DNA of 64,000 bases from positions 44,615-108,614 of the forward strand of contig CAKMJS010000029.1 of NCBI GenBank assembly GCA_927405585.1. The letters run 5' to 3'. Positions 26,216 to 35,748 of this stretch are shown piece by piece. The translations under genes and the position numbers were made by a program. The notes below the pieces were generated by a model, which saw only the letters and a program-made list of their open reading frames with translations, made no database searches and was not told the origin of the DNA. This DNA is from an uncultured Desulfosporosinus sp. GTDB lineage: Bacteria > Bacillota > Desulfitobacteriia > Desulfitobacteriales > Desulfitobacteriaceae. The stretch's first letter is position 1, and each line of letters begins with the position of its first letter.

Positions 26216-27763
26216 TTACTTTGCGAAATCAACCGCTCGAGTCTCACGGATCACAACAACTTTAATTTGTCCTGGATATTCTAGTTCTTCTTCAATCCTC
26301 TTGCTAATCTCACGCGCAACACGTGGAGCAAGTACATCGTCAATCTTATCGGGTTTAACTATAATGCGGACTTCTCGTCCCGCTTGAATAGCAAAGCACT
26401 TTTCTACCCCTTCAAAACTCTCAGCAATCTCCTCGAGTTTTTGTAGACGTTTAATATACGTCTCAAGTGTTTCTCTACGTGCGCCTGGACGTGCTGCCGA
26501 AACAGCGTCCGCAGCAGCCACGAGAACCGCAACGATAGTTTTGGGCTCTACATCGTTATGGTGAGCTTCTATTGCATGAATTACATCGCTGGATTCTTTG
26601 TACTTTCTGGCAAGGTCAACCCCAATTTGAACGTGTGTCCCTTCCATATCATGATCAACAGCTTTTCCAATATCATGTAACAGACCCGCTCGCTTAGCAA
26701 GCTGAATATCAACACCTAATTCGGCAGCCATCAATCCCGCTAGATGAGAGACTTCAGTCGAATGCTTAAGGACATTTTGCCCATAACTTGTACGGAATTT
26801 CAGTCGTCCAAGTAAGCGTATTAATTCAGGATGCAGTCCGTGTACGCCAGTCTCAAAGGTTGCCTGTTCACCTTCTTCACGGATCTTTTGGTCAACTTCT
26901 TTCTGAGCCTTTTCTACCATTTCTTCGATACGTGCCGGGTGAATACGGCCATCAGCAATAAGCTTTTCTAAAGCAATGCGGGCAACTTCTCGACGTATTG
27001 GGTCAAACCCCGATAATATTACGGCCTCTGGGGTATCATCAATAATCAGATCTATTCCAGTCAGAGTTTCCAACGTACGGATATTACGACCCTCGCGGCC
27101 GATAATTCTCCCCTTCATCTCGTCACTAGGCAGCGCCACTACGGACACGGTGGTCTCAGCCACATGATCCGCCGCGCAACGCTGAATGGCTAGGGCAATG
27201 ATATTTTTAGCCCGTTTTTCAGCTTCTTCTTTTGCACGAGTTTCAATTTCCTTAATCATGATCGCAGACTCATAACGAACTTCTTCTTCCACTCTTTTCA
27301 GCAGTAACTGTTTGGCTTCTTCTGAGCTCATACCTGATAAACGCTCTAGCTCAGCTTGTTCTTTACCTACAAGTTGGTTTAGCTCTTCCTTTTGATGTTC
27401 GAGTTCGTTTTCTTTACGATGTAGATTCTCTTCCTTGCGTTCAAGTGACTCAATTTTACGGTCCAAACTTTCCTCTTTTTGGAGCAAGCGCCGTTCAAGT
27501 CGTTGGAGTTCGTTACGCCGTTCACGAGTTTCCTTTTCTACTTCATTGTGAAGATGCATTACTTCTTCTTTAGCAGCAATGACAGATTCTCTTTTCTTGC
27601 TTTCAGCTGAAGAATGCGCATTCTCAACAATACGTTTTGCCTCTTCTTCCGCGGATCCAATGCTTTTTTCAGCAGTATTTTTACGAACAACTATACCAAC
27701 GAAGACACCTAAACCTAACCCTACTAATAATGCGATTAATCCAGTAATAAATAATTCCAGCAT
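26216..27763 (-). CDS. rny: Ribonuclease Y
   Basis: A 515-residue RNase Y: one N-terminal membrane anchor ([20 protein letters not shown], about 3-22), a long charged coiled coil (to about 190), a KH domain ([15 protein letters not shown], about 213-227) and an HD domain with [17 protein letters not shown]. It is the main endonuclease starting mRNA decay in many Firmicutes. AGGAGGTGTGCACG precedes the ATG. Its leader holds a terminator-like hairpin, see the separate entry. Confidence 0.97.
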   Translation of the reverse strand: MLELFITGLIALLVGLGLGVFVGIVVRKNTAEKSIGSAEEEAKRIVENAHSSAESKKRESVIAAKEEVMHLHNEVEKETRERRNELQRLERRLLQKEESLDRKIESLERKEENLHRKENELEHQKEELNQLVGKEQAELERLSGMSSEEAKQLLLKRVEEEVRYESAIMIKEIETRAKEEAEKRAKNIIALAIQRCAADHVAETTVSVVALPSDEMKGRIIGREGRNIRTLETLTGIDLIIDDTPEAVILSGFDPIRREVARIALEKLIADGRIHPARIEEMVEKAQKEVDQKIREEGEQATFETGVHGLHPELIRLLGRLKFRTSYGQNVLKHSTEVSHLAGLMAAELGVDIQLAKRAGLLHDIGKAVDHDMEGTHVQIGVDLARKYKESSDVIHAIEAHHNDVEPKTIVAVLVAAADAVSAARPGARRETLETYIKRLQKLEEIAESFEGVEKCFAIQAGREVRIIVKPDKIDDVLAPRVAREISKRIEEELEYPGQIKVVVIRETRAVDFAK

Positions 27764-27804
27764 ACGTGCACACCTCCTTGTTTGTCAAAATTCTATTTTC
27801 ACAT

Positions 27805-27830
27805 TAAAAAAACTGGTTTCCAAAACCAGT
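27805..27830 (-). terminator. Terminator-like hairpin in the rny leader
   Basis: ACTGGTTT (27812-27819) pairs with AAACCAGT (27823-27830); on the minus strand seven T residues follow (27805-27811). It lies 42 bases before the rny ATG, while the recX/recA terminator is upstream at 27947. Transcription must therefore start in between and meet this hairpin, which makes it a candidate attenuator. Another small GC-rich hairpin (ACGGGG with CCCCGT) lies around 27852-27869. Confidence 0.6.
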
Positions 27831-27946
27831 CACATTAAGCATACCTCAAAGACGGGGTCTTCCCCCGTTTCCTACAACTCTCGTTAGTCATAAAACTTAT
27901 ATATTAACTGACTACTACGAAATCTATAAGAAAACCTTTTAAGGTT

Positions 27947-27980
27947 AAATCTTAACAGAGACAGGTCTCTGTTAAGATTT
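27947..27980 (-). terminator. Terminator of the recA-recX operon
   Basis: A 15-bp perfect stem (27947-27961 with 27966-27980) and a CAGG loop. The minus-strand tail is T/A-rich. Confidence 0.75.
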
Positions 27981-28041
27981 TAATATCATTTGCAAACAAT
28001 GTCAAGCTTGTCCTAAACAGGGCCCTTCTATACATTTGGGC

Positions 28042-28581
28042 TTACCCCTCAGACATACTATCATTCATAGAACGTATCTGATTGAGGACCTTTTGCACGA
28101 TATCTGAGGGATACCCACGTTGTAAAAGCTTGCGAGCGATTTTTTGCTGGAGAAATAACTCACGGGGAAGAGATTTCTTTGATTCGTCTTGAATTTTTTG
28201 GTCACAGCGCTTACGCTCTTGCACCCACCATCGTTTGGCAAGGTTTAAACATTGCTGAAACTCATCATCACTGGAATACGTGGACTCCAACGTTTGCTCG
28301 ATCAATTCAGTTTCTAGACCCCGATTGCGCATATCTTGTTGGACCCTTCGTCTCGAGTATCGTTTGAGTCGACCCTGCGAAAAAGTTAAAGCAAGTTCTC
28401 TGTCATTCAGGTAACCTAATTCTTGTAGCCTTGCCAGCACGACATTAATTTCTGTGCTTTCATAACCTTTGTCTTTGAGACGTGTCTCTAACTCCATGTA
28501 AGTCAAAGCACGGCGAGATAAACAATCAAAAGCAACTTCTCTGGCGCTCCTAATAGGTTTAGATCTCGTCAAGTGAACCAT
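28042..28581 (-). CDS. recX: Regulatory protein RecX
   Basis: A 179-residue RecX: three-helix repeats starting [28 protein letters not shown] in outline (about 13-40), [22 protein letters not shown], and a C-terminal [18 protein letters not shown] repeat. It binds RecA filaments and modulates their activity. The start overlaps the recA stop region by 23 bases, so the genes are translationally coupled. GAGGA inside the recA end serves as ribosome binding site. Confidence 0.9.
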   Translation of the reverse strand: MVHLTRSKPIRSAREVAFDCLSRRALTYMELETRLKDKGYESTEINVVLARLQELGYLNDRELALTFSQGRLKRYSRRRVQQDMRNRGLETELIEQTLESTYSSDDEFQQCLNLAKRWWVQERKRCDQKIQDESKKSLPRELFLQQKIARKLLQRGYPSDIVQKVLNQIRSMNDSMSEG

Positions 28582-29596
28582 CTTCCTCTATTGAGGTTAT
28601 ATCGACGGCGCTCATGTTCGCGCGGATTAATTGTTCAAGTTTATTGGCCATATCCGGATTTAACTTGAGGTATTCTTTAACATTTTCACGACCCTGCCCT
28701 AATCGTTCGCCGCTATAAGAATACCAGGCCCCAGCCTTTGTAATTATCTCCATTTCAGTACCAATATCCACAATACTGCCTTCACGCGAGATCCCTTCTC
28801 CGTACATAATATCGAAATCTGCCAATTTAAAGGGAGGCGCAACTTTATTTTTAACGACTTTTACCCGGGTTTTGTTTCCAATTATATCTTGACCTTGTTT
28901 TATCGCTTCTTGTCGACGTATATCCATCCTTATCGTCGCATAGAACTTCAACGCTCGTCCACCCGTAGTTGTCTCTGGACTACCAAACATAACACCTATC
29001 TTTTCACGAATTTGGTTAATAAAAATGACACATGTATTACTCTTGCTAATCGATCCAGTCAACTTACGCAAGGCCTGAGACATGAGACGGGCATGCAAAC
29101 CGACGTGATTGTCTCCCATTTCCCCCTCAATCTCCGCACGAGGAACCAAAGCAGCGACCGAGTCGATTACGACAACATCTACAGCGGCACTGCGCACCAA
29201 GGCCTCACAGATTTCAAGGCCTTGTTCTCCTGTATCCGGTTGAGCGACAAGCAAATCATCGATATTAACACCTAAGGCCTTAGCATAGACAGGATCGAGG
29301 GCATGCTCCGCATCGATAAAAGCAGCCACACCACCCATTTTTTGGGCTTCAGCAATAATATGGAGCGCCACGGTTGTTTTACCCGATGACTCTGGTCCGT
29401 AAATTTCAATAACCCGCCCGCGCGGTACTCCTCCAACGCCTAAGGCAAGATCTATCGCCAATGAACCCGTCGGGATAACATCGATTGACATTCCCGCCGT
29501 AGATTCCCCAAGTTTCATAATTGAACCTTTGCCAAACTGTTTCTCAATTTGTGCAAGCGCAATGTCAAGAGCTTTTAACTTATTCGTTTCGGCCAT
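28559..29596 (-). CDS. recA: Recombinase RecA
   Basis: A 345-residue RecA. Walker A is GPESSGKT (67-74), the DNA loop [19 protein letters not shown] in outline follows, and [14 protein letters not shown] is the conserved core strand. It catalyses homologous strand exchange and triggers LexA cleavage. The start at 29596 (AAGGAGGGG upstream) fits the family; a longer frame adds 32 residues of leader. A consensus sigma-A promoter with an SOS box lies just upstream. The acidic tail ([11 protein letters not shown]) is typical. Confidence 0.98.
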   Translation of the reverse strand: MAETNKLKALDIALAQIEKQFGKGSIMKLGESTAGMSIDVIPTGSLAIDLALGVGGVPRGRVIEIYGPESSGKTTVALHIIAEAQKMGGVAAFIDAEHALDPVYAKALGVNIDDLLVAQPDTGEQGLEICEALVRSAAVDVVVIDSVAALVPRAEIEGEMGDNHVGLHARLMSQALRKLTGSISKSNTCVIFINQIREKIGVMFGSPETTTGGRALKFYATIRMDIRRQEAIKQGQDIIGNKTRVKVVKNKVAPPFKLADFDIMYGEGISREGSIVDIGTEMEIITKAGAWYSYSGERLGQGRENVKEYLKLNPDMANKLEQLIRANMSAVDITSIEEDGSLDEI

Positions 29597-29644
29597 TCCG
29601 TTCCCCTCCTTATAATAAATAATTCCGCATTTTCGCGTTTTAGC

Positions 29645-29658
29645 AAAACATCTGTTCG
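29645..29658. promoter_or_regulatory. LexA/DinR (SOS) box of recA
   Basis: On the minus strand CGAACAGATGTTTT matches CGAACNNNNGTTCG in the first half and GTT of the second. It lies just downstream of the -10 hexamer, a position that blocks initiation. Confidence 0.75.
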
Positions 29659-29662
29659 GTTT

Positions 29663-29692
29663 ATTATAGATCCACTGCTCGATATTTGTCAA
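29663..29692 (-). promoter_or_regulatory. Consensus sigma-A promoter of recA
   Basis: TTGACA (29687-29692 read on minus) and TATAAT (29663-29668 on minus) are both perfect, separated by 18 bases. Confidence 0.85.
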
Positions 29693-29788
29693 TTTGTTTA
29701 TGTATCAACCGACAGTATAACATGTTATGTGACAAATATAATTAAATAATTCGTCCAATATGGGCGTAGGGGCTTCTAGAAACTTTTT

Positions 29789-29817
29789 AAGAAAGCTAAC
29801 CAGGGGTTAGCTTTCTT
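29789..29817 (-). terminator. Terminator after DEAD-box helicase
   Basis: A 13-bp perfect stem (29789-29801 with 29805-29817) and an AGG loop. T- and A-rich flanks suit termination from the minus strand. Confidence 0.75.
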
Positions 29818-29835
29818 GTCAAGAGCCTTTGGGCA

Positions 29836-31458
29836 CTAATTAAGATCTGTGTTTTCACGGGCTTTGGCCGGTTCCACATTTACTCTACGTCCTTTAATCA
29901 TCGCTTGATGCATACAACTTAAAACCCTAGAGGCATGTTCAATCGGAACCTCTGCAAACGTAAATTTATCATAAATATTGATCATTCCAATAATGTTTCC
30001 AGGTATTCCACTTTCATCGGCAATCCAACGGATGATATCCTGAGGACGAATTTGTTGAACTCTGCCAATATTCATGAAAAAGCGAACCATTCCCACAGAA
30101 GCTCCTGTGTTTCCAAAATGGACTTCTTCAGGTTGTTTGTCACCGATGCGTACCTCGACACTCGCGCCCTCAACCGCGAATTTTAAAGCAGCGGCAGCCA
30201 CATCTGTAGAATCATATTCCTCGAGCAACTCTCCGACAATCGCCCGATAATTTCCTAAACGGTCACTTTGAATAAGTTTAATGAGTTGATTCTTCAAATT
30301 TTCCGCCTGTCGGTCACTAATATCAACCAGTGACGGAAGTTCTTGTCGACGGATTCTAGTCTTAATGAGATTTTCTATGAGTCGAAGTTGCCGGTATTCC
30401 TTCGGCGATATCAGAGTTATAGCTTGCCCTTTACGTCCAACTCGCCCAGTTCGTCCAATTCGATGCACATAAGAAACTGGATCCTGAGGAATATCAAAGT
30501 TTATGACATGGGTTACATTATTGATATCCAAGCCTCGTGCCGCAACATCGGTTGCTACTAATAATTCCGACTTCCCGTCTCTGAAACGTTTCATGACTCG
30601 ATCACGTTGCTGTTGGCTTAAATCGCCATGCAATGCATCTGATGAATAGCCCCGAGCTTCCAGTGCCACGACAAGTTCATCCACTCCACGTTTCGTGCGA
30701 CAAAAAATAATTCCCTGCCCGATATCCTCTGTATCAATAATTCGGCACAAAGCATCTACTTTCACACTTTCCCTAGTCTCATAAAAAACCTGCTCAATTT
30801 GGGGAACAGTTAACTCATCCCGACTAACGGATACTGAACGAGGGTTTTTCATATACGTTTGAGCCAGTTTACGTATCCCCGGTGGCATGGTTGCAGAGAA
30901 GAGCATAATCTGCCGATTTTCAGCAGGGACTTCCCTTAATAGACTCTCAATGTCTTCAATAAAACCCATATCCAACATTTCGTCGGCTTCATCAAGCACC
31001 ACCATCTTCACATATTGAAGCCGAAGTGTACCCCTGTTTAAATGATCTAATAATCGGCCAGGAGTTCCGACGACTACCTGATAGCCCATTCTAAGAGCCC
31101 GAATCTGGCGATCAATTGGCTGTCCGCCATAAATCGGCAGCAGTTTAACATGTCGATACTTTCCAATTTTGGCTATTTCTTCAGCAACCTGTATTGCCAG
31201 TTCGCGAGTCGGGGTGACAATAAGTGCTTGTACCGCCTGGAATTTAGGATTCACCTGTTCAATAATTGGAATTCCAAAAGCGGCTGTTTTCCCAGTCCCT
31301 GTCTGGGCCTGTCCGATAAGGTCAAGGCCTTCTAGCGCCACTGGTATGGCTTCTTTTTGAATTGGGGAGGGCTCTTCAAACCCCATTTCTGACAAAGCCT
31401 GCAGAACCTGTTTACTTAATTGATTATCTCCAAAGGATTGTAAACGTTCAACCATCAC
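29836..31458 (-). CDS. DEAD-box ATP-dependent RNA helicase (CshA/DbpA-like)
   Basis: A 540-residue helicase. Walker A is AQTGTGKT (51-58), DEADEMLDMGF is motif II, SATMPP motif III, and HRIGRTGRVGRKG motif VI. The C-terminal 75 residues (GASVGMVRFFMNIGRVQQI on to VPIEHASRVL) form a DbpA/DeaD-type RNA-binding domain, so it probably acts on ribosomal or structured RNA, for instance in the cold. Its start overlaps the cinA stop by 11 bases, so both belong to one transcript. AAGGAG precedes the GTG start at a rather wide spacing. Confidence 0.92.
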   Translation of the reverse strand: MMVERLQSFGDNQLSKQVLQALSEMGFEEPSPIQKEAIPVALEGLDLIGQAQTGTGKTAAFGIPIIEQVNPKFQAVQALIVTPTRELAIQVAEEIAKIGKYRHVKLLPIYGGQPIDRQIRALRMGYQVVVGTPGRLLDHLNRGTLRLQYVKMVVLDEADEMLDMGFIEDIESLLREVPAENRQIMLFSATMPPGIRKLAQTYMKNPRSVSVSRDELTVPQIEQVFYETRESVKVDALCRIIDTEDIGQGIIFCRTKRGVDELVVALEARGYSSDALHGDLSQQQRDRVMKRFRDGKSELLVATDVAARGLDINNVTHVINFDIPQDPVSYVHRIGRTGRVGRKGQAITLISPKEYRQLRLIENLIKTRIRRQELPSLVDISDRQAENLKNQLIKLIQSDRLGNYRAIVGELLEEYDSTDVAAAALKFAVEGASVEVRIGDKQPEEVHFGNTGASVGMVRFFMNIGRVQQIRPQDIIRWIADESGIPGNIIGMINIYDKFTFAEVPIEHASRVLSCMHQAMIKGRRVNVEPAKARENTDLN

Positions 31459-32722
31459 CGAATTGTAATCTCCTTTCGATGTTTAGCATATGCAATCGCA
31501 CCCTATTCAGTGCCGCTTGGACGGTTAACTGACGAACAGACTCCCGTTCTCCGTAAAGCTGAATTTTCTCTGCTTGGACACCCTCTGGCGTAGCTAAGCC
31601 GATGCAAACGAGGCCCACTGGTTTTTGCTCACTGCCTCCATCCGGTCCCGCAATCCCGGTTGTTGAGATAGCCAGATCAGTTCCTGCGGTTGAACGGATT
31701 CCTTTGGCCATTTCCTTGGCAACCTCCTCACTTACAGCACCATATTCAAGAAGGCTTTTTTCACTTACTCCAAGTAACCCTTGTTTGAGAGAATTTGAAT
31801 AACTTACAACCCCCCCTAGATAAAATTCGGAACTTCCCGGTTCTTGGGTGAGGGCAGCACCTAGTAAGCCTCCTGTACATGACTCCGCAGTAGCAATCGT
31901 AAATTGCTTGTTTTTCAATAGTTGTCCAACTATACCAACCATACTTTCTTGATCACGGCCAAATACTTTATTTCCTAAACGTCGTCGAATTTCTTTTTCT
32001 GCTTGATTTAAGACGTCTTCAGCTTCTTCGGATTTACTATAAGAGCTTCTTGACACCATGCGAATGTGCATTTCAGCCCGTTTGGCAAGTAAGGCCATAG
32101 ACAAATTTGGAAAACTCATTAGATCGGCTAGTACTTCCTCAATAGCCGATTCACCCATACCAAACACTTTTAAGACGCGTTCGTACATCCGTTCATCAGT
32201 CGGTTCGATAGTTTGTTGCAACTCTGGCCAAACATAATTATCGAACATCGGGTTCATTTCGAACGGAGGACCCGGTAATATAATTACGGTCTTACCGTTT
32301 ATTTCAATGATGGCACCTGGAGCTGTTCCGATCGGATTGGGCAAGATTTTTGAACCCTTCGGAAAATAGGCTTGTTTTTCATTGTTCATTGGCATAGGTG
32401 CTTTGCGCCGACCAAAGAACTGATTAATTTGTTCTAAGCAGGAAGGATCTAGCTCCATCTCAAGCTTCAGCACCTTGGCGACGAGCTCCTTCGTCAAGTC
32501 ATCGACTGTCGGACCTAGCCCTCCAGTTGTGATGATAAGATCCGTTCGTCCGATCGCCTGACGTATTACCTGCTCTAACCGTTCTGGATTGTCCCCGACA
32601 GTGGTGTGATAGTCTACTTCAATACCTAAAGAGGACAGTTTTCCAGTCAAGAAATGAGCACTCGTATTAAGGGTTTCACCAAGTAATAACTCAGTCCCAG
32701 TAGAGATAATTTCAGCCTTCAT
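31448..32722 (-). CDS. cinA: CinA-family protein (competence/damage-inducible; NMN deamidase type)
   Basis: A 424-residue CinA: an N-terminal MoaB-like domain (MKAEIISTGTELLLGETLNT; ITTGGLGPTVDDLTKE) and a C-terminal CinA_C domain (ATAESCTGGLLG; AISTTGIAGPDGG). The C-terminal domain deamidates NMN in pyridine-nucleotide recycling; the N-terminal one hydrolyses ADP-ribose in some members. GGAGAG lies 11 bases before ATG 32722, and a four-codon longer GTG frame overlaps it. The neighbours recA and pgsA are the classical context. Confidence 0.95.
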   Translation of the reverse strand: MKAEIISTGTELLLGETLNTSAHFLTGKLSSLGIEVDYHTTVGDNPERLEQVIRQAIGRTDLIITTGGLGPTVDDLTKELVAKVLKLEMELDPSCLEQINQFFGRRKAPMPMNNEKQAYFPKGSKILPNPIGTAPGAIIEINGKTVIILPGPPFEMNPMFDNYVWPELQQTIEPTDERMYERVLKVFGMGESAIEEVLADLMSFPNLSMALLAKRAEMHIRMVSRSSYSKSEEAEDVLNQAEKEIRRRLGNKVFGRDQESMVGIVGQLLKNKQFTIATAESCTGGLLGAALTQEPGSSEFYLGGVVSYSNSLKQGLLGVSEKSLLEYGAVSEEVAKEMAKGIRSTAGTDLAISTTGIAGPDGGSEQKPVGLVCIGLATPEGVQAEKIQLYGERESVRQLTVQAALNRVRLHMLNIERRLQFGDG

Positions 32723-32822
32723 ATAGTTTATCACTCTCCTAATATCAACGCAAACGTTAACCTATTATACTTCCAGCTTAGTTATTTCTCATTAAACCCA
32801 TTAATATCCTTCTCCTGAATAG

Positions 32823-32855
32823 AAAAAAGAACCCCACAAATCAAATTAGGGGTTC
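32823..32855 (-). terminator. Terminator after FtsH-like gene
   Basis: GAACCCC (32829-32835) pairs with GGGGTTC (32849-32855); on the minus strand six T residues follow at once. Canonical. Confidence 0.85.
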
Positions 32856-32862
32856 ACAATCT

Positions 32863-34332
32863 TTAGGCCACAGGTTGAATATATTTGCGCAATGTATCTC
32901 CACTCAACGTTTCCTGATCGGCCAAAATCTCAGTAATCCGTAATAAGACATCTTTGTTTTCTTTGATTGATTCCATCGTTCGTTCTTCAAGTTCTTTTAA
33001 GATCACACGCGTCACGGGTTGACGTTGTTCGGCACTTAAGCGGGAAACATCCGTAACCCCTAAGGAAGACATTCCTGCGAGCAGAAGCTTTTCAACGAGA
33101 TTAAGTGCTTGTTCATAATCCCCCATTGCGCCAGTACTCTTAGTACCTAGAAGCTCCTCTTCCGCAAGCGCCCCTGCTAAAGCCACCATTATCTGCTCTT
33201 CCAGCATTGCCTGTGTATATAAATAGAGATCGTCCTTAGGATAATGACGAACATATCCCAGAGCATTTCCTCGAGAACGAATCGAAATCTGGGCCACCGA
33301 ATTGGGTCGGAACTTTTCCGCTAGCATTGCATGTCCGCTTTCATGAATCGCTATACGTCTCAATTCCTCCGCAGATGGTTTTCGATCAAGTTTTTCTCCT
33401 AACATCACTTTCTCGACTGCTTCATGTAAATGGTGCTCAGTAATCTCACTCGCCTCTTCACGCAGGGCAAAAATTGCAGCTTCATTGGTAACACTCTCCA
33501 AATGAGCTCCAGAAAACCCGAAAGTTTCATGAGCGATGTCTTCCAGATTAACCGTTTTAGCTAATGGTTTATTATTTGTGTGGATTTGCAAAATTGCTAT
33601 CCGCCCTTCTTTATCGGGAAGATCAACTTTGACTTGCCTGTCAAAACGCCCTGGTCGAAGTAACGCTGAATCCAAGGCCTCTAGTCGGTTCGTGGCTCCC
33701 ATGACTAAAATGTGGGCATCTTGATCTGACTTTAAGCCGTCCATTTCAACTAACAATTGATTAAGAGTTTGGTCATACTCATGATGGGAAACGTTACTTC
33801 CGCGCTTAGCCCCTAAAATATCCATCTCATCAATGAAAATTATGGCACTCGTCTTCTTTTCTTTCCGAACCATCTCTCGTGCTCTCCGAAAGAGTCCGCG
33901 TACTCGTTCCGCCCCCACTCCTGCATACATCTCAACAAATTCGCTACCAGATACCGATAAGAAAGCCGAATCGGTGTACTTGGCTGCAGCTTTTGCTAAC
34001 AATGTTTTTCCTGTGCCAGTCGGACCAGACAATAAAATCCCCTTTAACGGCCGAATCCCTAAGGCCTTCATCCGATCAGAGTAAAGTAAAAAATCCAAGG
34101 CTTCCTGAAGTTCTTTTTTTGCAACACTTTGCCCCCCTATGTCATCAAAATTGATGGCAGTGGTGGTTATAGAGACTCCATTACCATTTTTTAAAACCTG
34201 ACGTGAAAGTACATATGTCCAAAATAAATAAGCCCCCACAAGGAGTAACCCAATGGGAAGCATGTTGTATCCCATGACCTGTAGAAAGGCGAAGACCCCA
34301 ACCCCCATGCCTATTAAGATATCTAATTTCAC
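32863..34332 (-). CDS. FtsH-like AAA+ zinc metalloprotease (short, M41)
   Basis: A 489-residue membrane AAA protease: two hydrophobic spans before residue 45 with almost no loop between them, Walker A GPTGTGKT (103-110), FIDEMD (167-171), an SRH region ending LLRPGRFDRQ, and the zinc site HESGH (330-334) with a later Asp in GAMGDYEQA. FtsH proper is 600-650 residues and has a periplasmic domain of about 75 residues that is missing here. It is therefore likely a paralogue rather than the housekeeping FtsH. It is expected to degrade membrane or cytosolic proteins. It starts at ATG without a strong ribosome binding site. Confidence 0.88.
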   Translation of the reverse strand: MKLDILIGMGVGVFAFLQVMGYNMLPIGLLLVGAYLFWTYVLSRQVLKNGNGVSITTTAINFDDIGGQSVAKKELQEALDFLLYSDRMKALGIRPLKGILLSGPTGTGKTLLAKAAAKYTDSAFLSVSGSEFVEMYAGVGAERVRGLFRRAREMVRKEKKTSAIIFIDEMDILGAKRGSNVSHHEYDQTLNQLLVEMDGLKSDQDAHILVMGATNRLEALDSALLRPGRFDRQVKVDLPDKEGRIAILQIHTNNKPLAKTVNLEDIAHETFGFSGAHLESVTNEAAIFALREEASEITEHHLHEAVEKVMLGEKLDRKPSAEELRRIAIHESGHAMLAEKFRPNSVAQISIRSRGNALGYVRHYPKDDLYLYTQAMLEEQIMVALAGALAEEELLGTKSTGAMGDYEQALNLVEKLLLAGMSSLGVTDVSRLSAEQRQPVTRVILKELEERTMESIKENKDVLLRITEILADQETLSGDTLRKYIQPVA

Positions 34333-34414
34333 TCGCTCTCCCCCTTATATTGCCTTAGCATAACACTATTTAATCCTGAGACTCCTACTTTACCCAAGTC
34401 CCGATGCTTAACTT

Positions 34415-34957
34415 TTATTGACCCTCAGTGGAACCAGTTCCCTGTTTTTCGGTCGGTAAATATTTCACTTGTCCATTCCGTTCGATTACTTCAATTAGCT
34501 GAGCATCCCCTTGATTAATGATCATGTATATGGCATCATTATCAATTTCTACTTCTACCTGAACCCCTGCTTTTTCAGCTTGGACTCTTAGCGTTTGCTC
34601 CATACCTGTAAAATCACCTGTTGCTATTCCTTCTTGCAAGGAAAACTGCATTTGACCAAATACTTTCTTTAGAACCTCATTATTTTGGTCAAAGAATCGT
34701 ATTGGTAAATTACCGCTCAGTTTTCGAAGGGCAAGGCTAGCTGCTCGAAGGTTAGTAATCTTGTTAGTAACCACATCCAGCTCTTTCTGGCCGTCATTAC
34801 TCACTATTTTGACGGATTGGATGCCTTGGATTTGCTGACTTTGACTCATGATTGAAGCATCCTGCCACTTTTTCTGATAGACAACCTTACCTCCTAATAA
34901 CAGGCCAAATATCAGGAAACTAACAAGGCTGATCAGCAGTATTCGCTGTTTTGCCAT
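34415..34957 (-). CDS. Membrane-anchored extracytoplasmic protein of unknown function
   Basis: A 180-residue protein with a signal anchor (LLISLVSFLIFGLLLGG, about 6-22), then a soluble domain rich in Gln and Asn with IDNDAIYMIINQGDAQLIEV near the end. I do not recognise it. The start at 34957 follows GGAGGAAG; nine codons upstream in frame add nothing. It lies upstream of the FtsH-like gene on the same strand, and might be its substrate or partner by proximity only. Confidence 0.6.
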   Translation of the reverse strand: MAKQRILLISLVSFLIFGLLLGGKVVYQKKWQDASIMSQSQQIQGIQSVKIVSNDGQKELDVVTNKITNLRAASLALRKLSGNLPIRFFDQNNEVLKKVFGQMQFSLQEGIATGDFTGMEQTLRVQAEKAGVQVEVEIDNDAIYMIINQGDAQLIEVIERNGQVKYLPTEKQGTGSTEGQ

Positions 34958-35090
34958 TTCATCTTCCTCCATTATGCTATACTTCATGCATTATCGACAT
35001 TATATCACGGAGTATATCAGTTTAAGAGAAGATCTTATATCCATAAAAACCAATATAATACAAAACTCTTGCTTTCTTCACAAACGTAAA

Positions 35091-35129
35091 TGAGACGATT
35101 AAACACTATTTTGGTGCCTAATCGTCTCA
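35091..35129. terminator. Terminator after pgsA
   Basis: TGAGACGATT (35091-35100) pairs with AATCGTCTCA (35120-35129), with a 19-base loop. T-rich sequence lies on both sides. Confidence 0.75.
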
Positions 35130-35190
35130 TTTTGTATCCGTAATAGCATTTCAGATCCGAAAGATCAATTGATGAATTACCCTTACCTTA

Positions 35191-35748
35191 TTACTTACGT
35201 AGTAGTTTACGAGCTTTAAGCAAATAATCTAGGCCTGAGATGACCGTAAAAAATAAGGCTATGTATAAAAAGGGTTGGCCAATATGTAGGCCGATTAAGG
35301 AAAGTGGCCAGTCATGAAGTAATATAGCTGAAATCGCAATAATTTGGGTTACAGTCTTAATCTTACCTAGTGGACTAGCACTGATTACAACTCTGTCTAC
35401 CGCTGCTATGGCACGTAGTCCCGTTACAGCAAACTCTCTTGCTAAGATAATCCAAGCAACCCAAGCTGTCACCTCTCCTAGCTGTACTAAGGAGATCAGG
35501 GCAGCGGAAACTAAGAGTTTATCGGCAAGCGGATCCATGAATTTGCCTAGATTCGTAACTTGATTACGCTTGCGCGCGACATAGCCATCTAACCCATCCG
35601 TCGCTGCAGCTAATATAAATATTACGGCTGCCACAAGATCTTGATGGGGAAAAAGCTCATGACCTTTAGGGATTTTAAGTAACAGAAAGGTCATAAATAC
35701 CGGTATTAATATAATACGGGCCATAGTTAAGCGATTAGGTAGATTCAC
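35191..35748 (-). CDS. pgsA: CDP-diacylglycerol-glycerol-3-phosphate 3-phosphatidyltransferase
   Basis: A 185-residue membrane enzyme with the CDP-alcohol phosphatidyltransferase signature DGLDGYVARKRNQVTNLGKF with MDPLADK (about 49-75) and some five hydrophobic spans. It makes phosphatidylglycerophosphate, the first step to phosphatidylglycerol. Start is GTG, sharing one base with the rimO stop (TAGTG), so the two are coupled; AGGAGAGG lies just before it. Confidence 0.95.
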   Translation of the reverse strand: MNLPNRLTMARIILIPVFMTFLLLKIPKGHELFPHQDLVAAVIFILAAATDGLDGYVARKRNQVTNLGKFMDPLADKLLVSAALISLVQLGEVTAWVAWIILAREFAVTGLRAIAAVDRVVISASPLGKIKTVTQIIAISAILLHDWPLSLIGLHIGQPFLYIALFFTVISGLDYLLKARKLLRK

